Shown: positions 55,895 through 64,000 of the stretch, piece by piece
Layout of the letters: each line of letters begins with the position of its first letter
Position numbering within the stretch: position 1 is the stretch's first letter
From: Mycobacterium shigaense
GTDB lineage: Bacteria; Actinomycetota; Actinomycetes; Mycobacteriales; Mycobacteriaceae
Reading direction: 5' to 3'
Length of the DNA stretch: 64,000 nucleotides
Assembly (NCBI RefSeq): GCF_002356315.1
Contig: NZ_AP018164.1
Location: 2,914,001 to 2,978,000 of the forward strand
Notes under the pieces: model-generated
What the model was told of the DNA's origin: nothing
What the model saw: only the letters and a program-made list of their open reading frames with translations
Database searches by the model: none
Translations under genes and position numbers: made by a program

Positions 55895-56833
55895 ATGTCC
55901 TGGCAGATGCACGCCATCGCTACCTACGGGGGGCTGATACGTCGACCCCGCACCTACGCGACACCCCAAAGCGCGCGCGCCTACCTCAACCGCCCCAAGG
56001 GTGCCGGTGAACCACCCCCACAACTGGTCACGTCAGCTCGCTACCGGCTGACCCGCGGCGTCGTGAACGGGTTCGTCTGCCACACGGTGCAATCCGCGAA
56101 CAGCGAGCACATTTCTGTCGGTGGGCCGTCGGTCATCTACGTCCACGGCGGTGCCTACGTCAACCAAATCCAGCGTGCGCACTGGAAACTGGTCTGCGCT
56201 ATCGCCGATGCGACCCGCCGCCCGGTGCACGTACCGCTCTATGGGCTCGCACCGCAGCACTGCGCCGAAGAAGCGATCGACTTCCTTGGGATAGTCATGG
56301 GCCGGGCCGCACAGCATGGGTCCGTCTACCTGGCCGGCGACTCCTCGGGAGCAGGGCTGGCGCTGGCAGCTACCCAATCAATCATCAGCGCCGGCGCTAC
56401 CCCACCCCTAGGCCTGACTCTGATCAGTCCCTGGCTCGACATCGCACTCACTAATCCCGCCATTGACACCATCGCAGAGCGCGACCCGTGGCTCGCGGTT
56501 CCCGGGCTGCGCGAGTGCGGCCAGGTGTGGGCGGGAAACCTGTCCGCGGAGGACAGCCGAGTCAGCCCCATCTTCGGTGAGTTGCACAACCTTCCGCTGA
56601 TCGACCTCTATGTCGGCGACCGCGACATTTTCGTCGCCGACTGCCGTCGGCTACGCGACGGCACCGGCACCGGCACCGGCCGCATGACCTACCACGAGCA
56701 GCCCGGGGCGATTCATGTCTACCCACTTCTACCGGTTCCTGAAGCCAAGCCTGCACGACATAGGTTGCTCAGCCACATTGATGCCGCTGTCAGCACGGCG
56801 CGCAACGACGACGACCGCCGCGATCTACATTAG
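55895..56833 (+). CDS. Alpha/beta hydrolase (esterase/lipase, HSL-like)
   Basis: 312 residues. The oxyanion motif is 'VIYVHGGAYVN', the nucleophile is in 'LAGDSSGAGLALA', the acid is in 'YVGDRDIFVADC' and the His is in 'GAIHVYPLLPV'. It is an HSL-type esterase, perhaps acting on lipid esters. The stop is nine bases before the P450 start, so the two are likely co-transcribed and may act on one substrate. Confidence 0.85.
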   Translation: MSWQMHAIATYGGLIRRPRTYATPQSARAYLNRPKGAGEPPPQLVTSARYRLTRGVVNGFVCHTVQSANSEHISVGGPSVIYVHGGAYVNQIQRAHWKLVCAIADATRRPVHVPLYGLAPQHCAEEAIDFLGIVMGRAAQHGSVYLAGDSSGAGLALAATQSIISAGATPPLGLTLISPWLDIALTNPAIDTIAERDPWLAVPGLRECGQVWAGNLSAEDSRVSPIFGELHNLPLIDLYVGDRDIFVADCRRLRDGTGTGTGRMTYHEQPGAIHVYPLLPVPEAKPARHRLLSHIDAAVSTARNDDDRRDLH

Positions 56834-56841
56834 GAGACTTG

Positions 56842-58140
56842 ATGAGCCGCGCAGTCGTCTTGCCGCACGCCTCCACACTCGAGAGCTTGCGCTTCACAAC
56901 GCTGGTGGCACTGCCCAATCTGGCCGAGGGACTGTTCAGTCGCCGGCCCGTAGTGACCGCTGCGCTGAACCAGCTCGGTGTCGCCCGCCGTGCACACCGA
57001 CTGCTAGCTGCCTTGCATCGCCGCTACGGTGACGGACCTGTCTGGGTGAACGTAGCGGGCAAGCCGACGCTGCTCGTCTTGGGCCCTGATCAGATCCGCT
57101 TCGTTCTCTCCCACGCGCCCGAGCCTTTCGCGTCCGATCCCGAACCAAAGCTCTCCGGAATGAGCAAATTTCAGCCGCATGCCCTGACAATATCCCGGGG
57201 CGATCACTGGTCCGACCGCCGTCGATTCGCCGACGTAGTGCTGAAGCACGCCACTGGCGGCGGGACGCTCGCGAATCGATGCGACACCGTCGCCGACGAG
57301 GAAGCCCGGACGCTCCCCGACAACCTCGATTGGCCACGGTTTCACACGGCACTACAGCGGATTGCACGCCGGATTATACTGGGCGACAACGCCATCGACG
57401 ACACGCAAATCTCGGCGCAACTGGCCACCCTGATGAGTAAGGCCAACCCGCCCGGCAAGGGCGACCCCAAGCTGTTCACTATCTTCCTGGCCGCCCTGGA
57501 CCGCTACGTGCAAGCCGCAGACCCAGACGGCCTGGTCGGCCTGCTGGCCGAGGCGCCCGCCAGCGACGTAACTCATCCGACCCATCAAGTAATTCACTGG
57601 ATGTTCGCGATGGGTGACACGTTGGCGATCAACCTCTGGCGTTGTCTGGCGCTGCTGGCCACGCACCCTGACATCCTGATGAAGGCGCAGAGCGGAATCG
57701 ATCAAAACAACAGCCATGACTACCTCGTTGGCTGCCTATGCGAAGCAATGCGCCTGTGGCCCAGCACGCCCGTACTGGCGAGAACGCTCACCCGGACCAC
57801 TGAGTGGGATGGCGCAACGGTGCCCGAAGGCACCCACGTCATGATCGTCAACACCTTCAATCACCGCGACACCAGCCGGTTGCCCGAGGCCGACCGCTTC
57901 AGTCCCACTGCGTGGACCGAAGGGTCCGCTAACACCTCGTGGTCATTGAACTTCTTCAGTCACGGCCCTCAAGGATGTCCCGGAGCCGACCTTGCGCTGC
58001 AGCTCGGCGCCGTCGTTTTGACAGCAGTACTAGGCGAGCGCAGCCCAACGGCGACGGGCGCCAAACTCAATCCACACCAGCCGTTGCCTCTGACGCTCGA
58101 CCACTCGCGCGTCGAGATTCGATTGACACCTCGCCACTGA
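56842..58140 (+). CDS. Cytochrome P450
   Basis: 432 residues. The heme Cys is in 'FFSHGPQGCPGADLALQ', ExxR is in 'CLCEAMRLWPS', and the I-helix 'FAMGDTLAINLW' keeps the Asp-Thr pair but has Met where Gly is usual. The N-terminal region 'GPVWVNVAGKPTLLVLGPDQ' is P450-like. The substrate is unknown. It follows an esterase gene, and no ferredoxin reductase is adjacent; FdxA, 12 kb away, is a candidate electron donor. Confidence 0.87.
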   Translation: MSRAVVLPHASTLESLRFTTLVALPNLAEGLFSRRPVVTAALNQLGVARRAHRLLAALHRRYGDGPVWVNVAGKPTLLVLGPDQIRFVLSHAPEPFASDPEPKLSGMSKFQPHALTISRGDHWSDRRRFADVVLKHATGGGTLANRCDTVADEEARTLPDNLDWPRFHTALQRIARRIILGDNAIDDTQISAQLATLMSKANPPGKGDPKLFTIFLAALDRYVQAADPDGLVGLLAEAPASDVTHPTHQVIHWMFAMGDTLAINLWRCLALLATHPDILMKAQSGIDQNNSHDYLVGCLCEAMRLWPSTPVLARTLTRTTEWDGATVPEGTHVMIVNTFNHRDTSRLPEADRFSPTAWTEGSANTSWSLNFFSHGPQGCPGADLALQLGAVVLTAVLGERSPTATGAKLNPHQPLPLTLDHSRVEIRLTPRH

Positions 58141-58201
58141 CAACAGCTGCCTTGCGCACCGGGCGACGGCGCCCGGAACCGCTGGACCACTCACCGCGGA
58201 C

Positions 58202-58438
58202 TCAGCTGTCGCGCACCACGCCGATGTAGCACATCACGCGATCGAGAAGGAGGTCATAAGCGTCGCCATCTTCCACGATGCGGTGCAGCCCCCGACGGCG
58301 AAGGTAGCCGTCGAGTCGTCGATCCAGCGGCCAGTCGGCATAAGTGTCGTCGGCGTAGTCCGAATTCATGAAATGCCAGGCAAGTGCATCGACATCCGCG
58401 TCCGTGAGCAACACTGAACCGCTTGACGTAGCGCTCAT
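58202..58438 (-). CDS. Small acidic hypothetical protein (78 aa)
   Basis: 78 residues from ATG 58438, acidic and Asp/Tyr-rich: 'LAWHFMNSDYADDTYADWPL' then 'RRLDGYLRRRGLHRIVEDG'. No membrane segment and no known motif. Its start overlaps the stop of the upstream small gene (ATGA), so the two are coupled. The pair follows a DosR box, so it belongs to the dormancy regulon by position. Confidence 0.6.
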   Translation of the reverse strand: MSATSSGSVLLTDADVDALAWHFMNSDYADDTYADWPLDRRLDGYLRRRGLHRIVEDGDAYDLLLDRVMCYIGVVRDS

Positions 58439-58605
58439 TTCGCTTCCTTCGCCGGCAAGGAATACATGAATCGGGGGTGTGACCAACTGCGGGCCCTGCG
58501 CCGATCCGGCCACAGGGAATTCAGCAGGTTGAACCATTGATCACGAGTTATCTGCCTGGCCTCCGGAATCCGCGACTGCAGGTTCCGCCTGTCGTGGACT
58601 CCCAC
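58435..58605 (-). CDS. Small basic hypothetical protein (56 aa)
   Basis: 56 residues from GTG 58605 with TAGGAGTG upstream. Basic, with 'QITRDQWFNLLNSLWPDRRR' in the middle. Coupled to the next small gene by a four-base overlap. A DosR box lies 66 bases before the start, the same distance as at hspX. Function unknown. Confidence 0.55.
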   Translation of the reverse strand: MGVHDRRNLQSRIPEARQITRDQWFNLLNSLWPDRRRARSWSHPRFMYSLPAKEAK

Positions 58606-58670
58606 TGTTTCACTCCTACCGCGCGGCGGCCAAAGAACCAGTTCCATGCTCGCGGCGTTGTCAGGCGACG

Positions 58671-58690
58671 AATAGGGCCGAAGTCCCCTA
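58671..58690. promoter_or_regulatory. DosR box before the two small genes
   Basis: AATAGGGCCGAAGTCCCCTA, with GGGCCGAAGTCCCC core; 66 bases before GTG 58605. Confidence 0.65.
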
Positions 58691-58724
58691 AAGTCACAAT
58701 GCGGGCAGGGCGTGCCGGACGCGC

Positions 58725-60137
58725 CTAGGGCAACGGGACCGTCCACCGCAGCCGGGTGCCACCGCCCGGGTCGGCGCGAACGCTCAGGGTGCCTCCCGCC
58801 GCCTCAGCACGTTTGCGCAGGCCGCTCAAGCCGGTTCCTACGACGTGGTCCGGGATGCCTCTACCGTTGTCGGCGACGTCGATCCGCAGGTCGTCCGCGA
58901 CATCGATCGCCACGATCAGCCTGCTGGCTCCCGAATGCTTTACCGCATTCCCAATCGCTTCCTTCAGGACTGCTTCGGCGTGCTCCGCCAACGCCGGTTC
59001 GACAACCGACAGGGGGCCCTTGTACTGCACGGTGGTGGCGAGATCCTGAGAGAGTTCGTTGATTACGTCGTCGAGACGCTGACGCAGGCCGGGAGTATCG
59101 CTCGGTCCGACGCGCAGACCGAAGATCGCATTGCGAAAGTCCTGCACGACCCCGTGCAGGTCGTCCACCGCCGCGCTCAGGCGTTGCTGCACCTCGGGCG
59201 ACCGCGCCCGCGGGATGGTGCCTTCCAGCGCCAGTCCGACAGCGAAAACTCGTTGGAGCGCGTGATCCTGCAGGTCGCCGGCGATGCGCTCGCGTTCGGC
59301 GAAAACCTCGGTCTCGGCCCGCGCATCGGCAAGCTGCGACCGAAGCGCCAGCTGCTCGGTGACATCGCGGATTGCTGCCGAAACCAACACGCCCTGGTCG
59401 GTGCGCAACGGGCTCAGGCTCACCTCGATCGGAAACTCGCTGCCGTCACGCCGCTGCCCCCATAGCTGCAGACCCACTCCCATCTGCCGCGGCACGAGCT
59501 CGGCAAAAAAATCGGCGCGGTGGCGCTCATGATCGCCGCGAAACTGTGGCGGAATGAGGACCTCGACCGTGCAACCGATCAACTCCTCGCGCGAATAGCC
59601 GAACATCTGGTCGGTCCGGGCATTGGCGAGCATGATGCGACCGTCCGACGCGACGATCACCATCGCGTCCGGTGCCGACTCCAACAGCCCGTGAAACATG
59701 GTTTCGGCCCGCTGATGCTCGGCGGTCAGGTCCCGGAATATCTGCGTGAAACCCGTGACTTCGCCAGTCTCGGCGTGAATCGAACCTAGTAGCACGCCGG
59801 CGCGGAATCGCCGACCGTCCTTGCGCAGTCGCCAGCCCTCGAACTCCAAGCGCCCCGACTCGCGCGCGGCGGAAAGCTCTCGTTCGGGCATCCCCGCCCG
59901 GCGGTCCTCTTCGAGGTAGAACGTCGACATCGGCCGGTCGAGGATGTCGGCAGCCGAGTATCCCGTCAACGCGTGCGCGCCCGGGCACCAGCGAACCACG
60001 TTGCCGTCTACATCGAGTTGGGCGATTGCGTAATCGCCGATGGCATCCAACATCGCGTCAACGTCGCAAAGGCGTTCTTGCGCGCTCTTATTCAGCAACG
60101 TCGCGCTTAGGTAGCGTTCAGCTCCCGGCGATGTCAT
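58725..60137 (-). CDS. PAS-PAS sensor kinase-like protein lacking the phosphoacceptor His
   Basis: 470 residues from ATG 60137. Two PAS domains (about 24-138 and 145-262; 'DAMLDAIGDYAIAQLDVDGN', 'NARTDQMFGYSREELIG') lead to a HisKA_3-like helix reading 'RIAGDLQDHALQRVFAVGLA'. Here Gln290 takes the place of the phosphoacceptor His of DevS. The HATPase domain looks whole ('EAIGNAVKHSGAS', 'VADNGRGIPDHV'). So it probably binds ATP but cannot autophosphorylate in the usual way. It might be a partner that modulates DevS, or a binding protein. Confidence 0.85.
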   Translation of the reverse strand: MTSPGAERYLSATLLNKSAQERLCDVDAMLDAIGDYAIAQLDVDGNVVRWCPGAHALTGYSAADILDRPMSTFYLEEDRRAGMPERELSAARESGRLEFEGWRLRKDGRRFRAGVLLGSIHAETGEVTGFTQIFRDLTAEHQRAETMFHGLLESAPDAMVIVASDGRIMLANARTDQMFGYSREELIGCTVEVLIPPQFRGDHERHRADFFAELVPRQMGVGLQLWGQRRDGSEFPIEVSLSPLRTDQGVLVSAAIRDVTEQLALRSQLADARAETEVFAERERIAGDLQDHALQRVFAVGLALEGTIPRARSPEVQQRLSAAVDDLHGVVQDFRNAIFGLRVGPSDTPGLRQRLDDVINELSQDLATTVQYKGPLSVVEPALAEHAEAVLKEAIGNAVKHSGASRLIVAIDVADDLRIDVADNGRGIPDHVVGTGLSGLRKRAEAAGGTLSVRADPGGGTRLRWTVPLP

Positions 60138-60250
60138 CAGGCTCGGCCCTTTCTCGTCCTCTTCCAAGCCCCACACGCCCAGATGCTACCGTCCGCATTC
60201 TCGCCGGCACCGCGGATTACTTGCGGTGAACTAGCTCCGCCGAATGATTG

Positions 60251-61096
60251 TCATGGCTGGCGGGCCAACCTCTCCAAGCCGACGACGAGCAGTGAGCAGT
60301 CGCTGGCCCGCAAGGCCTGCCCTCCATCGGGGCCGAGCAGCTGTTGCACCTCACCGGCCCTGGCTGAACTGATCATGATCAGCTGGGTGGTCGCGGCGTG
60401 AGCGCATACATAACCGAGAAACGAACCCGCCAACGGCTCGATGCCGATCTCGACCTCCGGATAATCGTTTCGCAGACGCTGCAACAGAACGTCCAAAGCC
60501 CCACGGTTCGTCCGATCACCGTGGCCGCCCCTGCCTGAGGATTGCGCTGTGGTGAGCACTCGCAGGGGGGCCTGACGCCGCAGGGCCTCGTCGACGGCGA
60601 AGTCCAAAACATCGAGATCGTCGGGCGACTCGTCGACACGCGCCAGTATGCAACGGGCACCGGACCTCGCCGCGCCGCTTCCTCGAACGATTGCGACCGA
60701 GCAGTGAGCAGACCGCGCCAATTCTCTTGCCGTGGAACCCAGCCAGTCGTCCGGATGTTGCGCCGCACCCTTATCCCCCACACATAGCAACGTCGCGAAA
60801 CGGGAAGCAGCGATCAGTGCCGGCACGGGTCGTCCGTCGAAGATTTCGGCCTCGAGCTTCAACGACTCGCCCATTTCGTCGACGGCGCTGCACGCACCGT
60901 GCACCACCTCCTCCGAAGCCATCAGCGCCGCCCTCGCCCCACTATGCTCGGTCGAACAGGCTGGCGTGACATAGATCAGGCGAAGCGGAATATCGGTGCC
61001 GGCTACCTCTGGGACGGCCCAGCGAGCGGCACGAATCGCGGCCTGCGATCCGTCGATGCCGACGATGACGGACTTGGGTGGATACCGATCCAACAT
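60251..61096 (-). CDS. Universal stress protein
   Basis: 281 residues from ATG 61096, which follows GGAG at six bases (a longer form from 61159 is possible). Domain 1 starts 'SVIVGIDGSQAAIRAARWAV' and has 'VGDKGAAQHPDDWLGSTARE', a modified ATP loop. Domain 2 is degenerate, ending 'SARAGEVQQLLGPDGGQALR'. It is like the Usp at 49524. Divergent from the Ddn-like gene at 61321; a DosR-like box lies between. Confidence 0.88.
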   Translation of the reverse strand: MLDRYPPKSVIVGIDGSQAAIRAARWAVPEVAGTDIPLRLIYVTPACSTEHSGARAALMASEEVVHGACSAVDEMGESLKLEAEIFDGRPVPALIAASRFATLLCVGDKGAAQHPDDWLGSTARELARSAHCSVAIVRGSGAARSGARCILARVDESPDDLDVLDFAVDEALRRQAPLRVLTTAQSSGRGGHGDRTNRGALDVLLQRLRNDYPEVEIGIEPLAGSFLGYVCAHAATTQLIMISSARAGEVQQLLGPDGGQALRASDCSLLVVGLERLARQP

Positions 61097-61248
61097 GGCA
61101 GACTCCATGCGACTGAGCGATTTCGAGGACTCGTACAAGACGCTAGTTGGTGCCTCCACTCACCCTGAGAGCCTTTGGTACTCACTTGGAGATTCCTTGT
61201 CCCTCGCGTAGCGCCACCGGCTGGTCTGGGGTGCACACGCGTTGCGAA

Positions 61249-61268
61249 GTGTTGACTTCAGGCCCTAT
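61249..61268. promoter_or_regulatory. DosR box between Usp and Ddn-like gene
   Basis: GTGTTGACTTCAGGCCCTAT; core GACTTCAGGCCC. 53 bases before ATG 61321 and about 150 before the Usp. Confidence 0.55.
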
Positions 61269-61320
61269 TCCGCGATCCGGGACAGCAGCTCAGATACCAG
61301 CGGGGAAAGGTGGACTGATC

Positions 61321-61710
61321 ATGGCCTTGCTTGACAACGTTCGGGTGTTCAACAAGCGATTGCTGAACCCGCTGATGCTGCGGTTGGCAGGCCGCAAATA
61401 CTGGTACGCCTCCGTCGTCGAGCACACTGGGCGACGCTCGAGCAAACCGTACGCGACGCCGGTCGTCACCGAGCAAACCGGCGACGGCTTTGTCATTCCC
61501 CTGCCGTACGGAACGAACGTCGATTGGTTGCGCAACGTCCTTGCCGCGGGGCGGGCGACTATCCGGGCTCATGGCCGCACGTACCAGGTGGTGCAACCGG
61601 AGATCATTTCCCCGGACGCGGCCGCACCACAGCTGCGCCCCGGCCGTCGGCGCACCTTCGATCTGGCTGGCGTGAAGCACTACCTCAGGGTGAAGTCCGA
61701 GCCGACGTAG
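61321..61710 (+). CDS. Deazaflavin (F420)-dependent nitroreductase family protein
   Basis: 129 residues, a Ddn/DUF385 domain: 'VVEHTGRRSSKPYATPVV', 'GDGFVIPLPYGTNVDWLRN' and 'RATIRAHGRTYQVVQPE'. It uses F420H2, by family. Unlike the gene at 21301 it has no clear membrane helix. Position next to a DosR box makes it a likely dormancy gene. Confidence 0.87.
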   Translation: MALLDNVRVFNKRLLNPLMLRLAGRKYWYASVVEHTGRRSSKPYATPVVTEQTGDGFVIPLPYGTNVDWLRNVLAAGRATIRAHGRTYQVVQPEIISPDAAAPQLRPGRRRTFDLAGVKHYLRVKSEPT

Positions 61711-61776
61711 CCGCAGCCAATACTGATTCTGTTGCGATGCAACGCAATTCATCCTGTCAAATTTCGGACGCAAGGT

Positions 61777-62763
61777 TCAGGAGCGAATCTCCAACACTTC
61801 GCTCAGGGGTCGCCGCGGCGTCGGGTCGGGAGCCAACTCGCCTTCCGGTTCGATGCCCACTCTGATCAGCACCTGTGGCATGGCGGCGGGACCCGTTGCG
61901 AAATCCCGAATCATCTCACGGCTTGCTTCCAGCTCCGTGACGTGTGTGACCGGACAGGTTGCCAGTCCGACCATCGTGCACTCCAGCAGGATCCCCGAAA
62001 GAGCCTCCCCGCAGTCGAGTGCGTCTTGGTGGGAGTCCGTCATGGTGGACAACATCAGAATTTTCGCTTCGTCGTAGCTACCTGCCGAGCTGCTTTGATC
62101 GAGCGGATCGGTAGGAAAGCGACGGTTGACGTCGACTCTGCGATCATCGGGCTCCGATACGAGCGCGCTTTGCGGTATGCCTTCTGCTCGCTCCACCGAT
62201 GCTGTCCACCAACGCAATTCGTAGTGATACAGGTCGTCATAGCGCCGTAACGCCTCGGCGAGCCGCGCCGCTTCCGCCAGCCGTGGCCGCGCGTCGTCGC
62301 TCAGCACGTCGAGGGTGACCAGGTCGCTGTCGAATGAGCTTCGCAGTACTGGCTCGAACGACGCCCAGCGTTTCGGTGCCCGGAAGGGCAGTCGGTTCGT
62401 GCGCCGACGCCGTATCGCGTCGGCGCGATCGCGGCGCGCCTGCGGGACGTAATCGACTGGCGTGAAGTCGACGGACGCGAGGTGGTCCGGATTATTCGGA
62501 TTCGGGAACCGTTCGACACTCGTCGTCCATCCGGCAGCGGCCATGGCAACCTGAAAATGGTGCAGTGCCGCGCCACAGCCGATCAGCGCCTCGCGACCCG
62601 ACCTGTCTGCCGATCTCACTGTCTGCCGCGGGTCGACGAACAGATCGACGCTCTTATCGTCCGCAACCCACCGCCAAGGCTGACTATTGTGCAGCGAGGG
62701 AGCGCGACAGGCCAGCTCCACGGCCGCCGCGATCAGCTCGGTGTCCGCCACCATGTGCGTCAT
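61777..62763 (-). CDS. Acg-type nitroreductase-like protein
   Basis: 328 residues from ATG 62763 (62772 is also possible). The double nitroreductase-like domain of the Acg family (M. tuberculosis Rv2032, Rv3127, Rv3131): 'ACRAPSLHNSQPWRWVADDK', 'DAIRRRRTNRLPFRAP' and 'GIPQSALVSEPDDRR'. Acg proteins bind FMN and may hold it rather than reduce substrates. A box 56 bases upstream supports DosR control. Confidence 0.9.
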   Translation of the reverse strand: MTHMVADTELIAAAVELACRAPSLHNSQPWRWVADDKSVDLFVDPRQTVRSADRSGREALIGCGAALHHFQVAMAAAGWTTSVERFPNPNNPDHLASVDFTPVDYVPQARRDRADAIRRRRTNRLPFRAPKRWASFEPVLRSSFDSDLVTLDVLSDDARPRLAEAARLAEALRRYDDLYHYELRWWTASVERAEGIPQSALVSEPDDRRVDVNRRFPTDPLDQSSSAGSYDEAKILMLSTMTDSHQDALDCGEALSGILLECTMVGLATCPVTHVTELEASREMIRDFATGPAAMPQVLIRVGIEPEGELAPDPTPRRPLSEVLEIRS

Positions 62764-62819
62764 CCCTCTCACCTGCCTTCCGCCTGGCTACGACCTTGCG
62801 CTGCGAGGACATCCAGGCG

Positions 62820-62839
62820 CCAGAGTCCTTAGTCCTCAG
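62820..62839. promoter_or_regulatory. DosR-like box before Acg-type gene
   Basis: CCAGAGTCCTTAGTCCTCAG; CTTAGTCC core and GAGTCC at left. 56 bases before the start. Confidence 0.55.
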
Positions 62840-62911
62840 CGGCGGGTCGGCTGAGCTCCCCGCCTCAGGACTGATGACTTTTGTCTCTATCGCGCCTCGC
62901 GCGCCCCGTAA

Positions 62912-63253
62912 AACGATGACAATGCCCGAGTTGACTTGTTACTGAACGGGATAGACTGCGAAGTGGTGGATCTCCGGGTGCTGCGGCCGCTCGACGAGGA
63001 CACCGTCCTGGAATCAATCCGCAAGACGCACCGTGCCGTCGTCGTCGACGAAGCCTGGCGCACAGGCAGTTTGGCGGCCGAGGTGATGGCTCGTGTGATG
63101 GAGGGTGCCTTCTACGACCTCGACGCACCCGTGGCGCGGGTGTGCAGCGCCGAAGTCCCGATACCGTATGCGAAACACCTGGAGCAGGCGGCACTCCCCC
63201 AGCCCGCGCGGATCGTTGACGCCGTCAAAAGTCTCTTCGGGGAATCGCCGTGA
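62912..63253 (+). pseudogene. 2-oxoacid dehydrogenase E1-beta, 3' third only
   Basis: From the first sense codon after the TAA at 62909, the frame reads '[20 protein letters not shown]', then '[20 protein letters not shown]' and '[14 protein letters not shown]'. This is the C-terminal transketolase domain of E1-beta (PdhB/AcoB). The first ~220 residues with the pyrimidine-binding part, and the E1-alpha gene, are absent. It overlaps the E2 start (GTGA), so the reading frame survives as a leader. Confidence 0.75.
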
Positions 63254-64000
63254 TCGAGTTCAAGATGCCGGCCCTCGGCGCGGACATGGACGAGGGCACG
63301 TTGAACGAGTGGTTGGTCAAACCCGGCGACAAGGTGACGCGTGGCCAGATCGTGGCCGTCGTCGAAACCACCAAGGCGGCGGTTGAGGTCGAATGCTGGC
63401 AAGAGGGCACCGTTGACGAGCTGCTTGTCGCGGTCGGTGAAACCGTCCAGGTGGGTACGGTGATGGCTACGTTGCTGGCACCCGACGAGCGTGCCGAAGC
63501 GCGACCGCACCGACGGCCTCGCCGCCCGGCAAGAGGTGCCGGTGCGGCACCGACGACCGCTCGCTCGACGAAGCCCGCGGCCGTCACCTCTCCCGCCGCA
63601 CCACAACGACGCCGCTGGATATCGCCCGCCGCGCGCCGGCTCGCCCAAAAACTCGGTGTTGATGTCGACGCTGTGAGCGGCACCGGACCGCAGGGAGCGG
63701 TCACGATATCCGACGTGGAACACGCGACCACCGCGAAGAAGCCGGCCACCACGGCAACATCAGCCGATCGTGCGGCGCAGATGCGCAAGTCCATCGCGGC
63801 CGCGATGAGCCGATCGAAGCGGGAGATTCCCCACTATTACCTGGCCGACGAGATCGTGTTGGAAGGTGCGCTCGCCTGGCTCTCCGCGCGAAACGCGCAA
63901 CGTTCGATCGATGAGCGGGTGCTGCCCGCCGTATTACTGCTGAAAGCCGTCGGACTCGCTGCGCAGCGATTCGGCGAGTTCAACGGATTCTGGCGGGACG
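63250..64000 (+). CDS. Dihydrolipoamide acyltransferase E2, 3' end outside window
   Basis: At least 250 residues from GTG 63250. A lipoyl domain has the modified Lys in '[20 protein letters not shown]', then an Ala/Pro/Arg linker, an E1/E3-binding domain ('[20 protein letters not shown]' and '[14 protein letters not shown]') and the start of the catalytic domain ('[20 protein letters not shown]'). It would move acyl groups to CoA in a pyruvate or branched-chain complex. With E1-beta truncated it needs E1 from elsewhere or is a relic. Confidence 0.85.
   Translation, partial: MIEFKMPALGADMDEGTLNEWLVKPGDKVTRGQIVAVVETTKAAVEVECWQEGTVDELLVAVGETVQVGTVMATLLAPDERAEARPHRRPRRPARGAGAAPTTARSTKPAAVTSPAAPQRRRWISPAARRLAQKLGVDVDAVSGTGPQGAVTISDVEHATTAKKPATTATSADRAAQMRKSIAAAMSRSKREIPHYYLADEIVLEGALAWLSARNAQRSIDERVLPAVLLLKAVGLAAQRFGEFNGFWRD

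Noticed and set aside
1..64000. CRISPR arrays, prophage, tRNA or rRNA genes
   Set aside because: No regular spaced repeats, phage structural genes or tRNA-like cloverleaf sequences were seen on reading the window.

Overview
The window is chromosomal DNA of a Mycobacterium, most likely a slow-growing non-tuberculous species. The evidence is high GC, GTG/TTG starts, a DevR/DevS dormancy system, FabG3, MmpS/MmpL, a Tgs1-like wax ester/triacylglycerol synthase, DUF732 and cutinase families, and F420-linked (deazaflavin) oxidoreductases. No rRNA, tRNA, CRISPR array or prophage was seen. Gene identities come from motif and family recognition by eye; no database search was run.

Layout. 0-16.8 kb is mixed metabolism and envelope: a DMT permease cut by the window edge, a glycosyltransferase, a cutinase, an F420-type LLM oxidoreductase, zwf, an aldo-keto reductase, a CitE-like lyase, an FKBP-like secreted protein, an operon of an ATP-grasp ligase and a serine hydrolase with a P450 upstream, and an NlpC/P60 protein. 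It also holds eroding genes: a lactate permease with a frameshift and a foreign tail, a heme oxygenase that has lost its middle, and the tail of an SDR. 16.8-31 kb is a patchwork of debris and accessory genes: a mazF fragment duplicated from an intact mazEF 4 kb away, a DUF732 gene with an internal stop, a tiny lipopeptide gene, a GMC oxidoreductase, SnoaL/Ddn genes, an epoxide hydrolase, LysE, an IS21 istB fragment, a CobW/COG0523 GTPase with a Zur-like site, a broken sigma factor in front of ogt, and a lipase. 30.8-35 kb is a TetR-MmpS-MmpL efflux/lipid-export unit followed by convergent fabG3.

36-63 kb is a DosR (DevR) dormancy island. One leftward operon runs Usp, Usp, a kinase/AAA fusion (Rv2004c type), ppsA, tgs1-like. 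Next come a divergent Usp, the 7Fe ferredoxin fdxA, a Usp-acetyltransferase pair, and then hspX-Rv2030c-pfkB-Usp-devR-devS in one line. In M. tuberculosis, as I recall it, the last set is split between two loci. Ten sequences resembling the DosR box stand in front of these genes, and an eleventh has no gene attached. The hspX gene keeps only its two ends: an in-frame deletion has removed the alpha-crystallin domain, giving a 56-residue peptide. A second sensor kinase (PAS-PAS) has Gln where the phosphoacceptor His should be. The island ends with another Usp, a Ddn-type protein, an Acg-type nitroreductase, and a pyruvate/2-oxoacid dehydrogenase operon whose E1-beta has lost its first two thirds and whose E2 runs off the window.

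Together the island genes fit entry into non-growing, low-oxygen life: heme-based O2/NO/CO sensing (DevS), transcriptional response (DevR), ATP-binding stress proteins, PEP and triacylglycerol synthesis, low-potential ferredoxin and nitroreductases.
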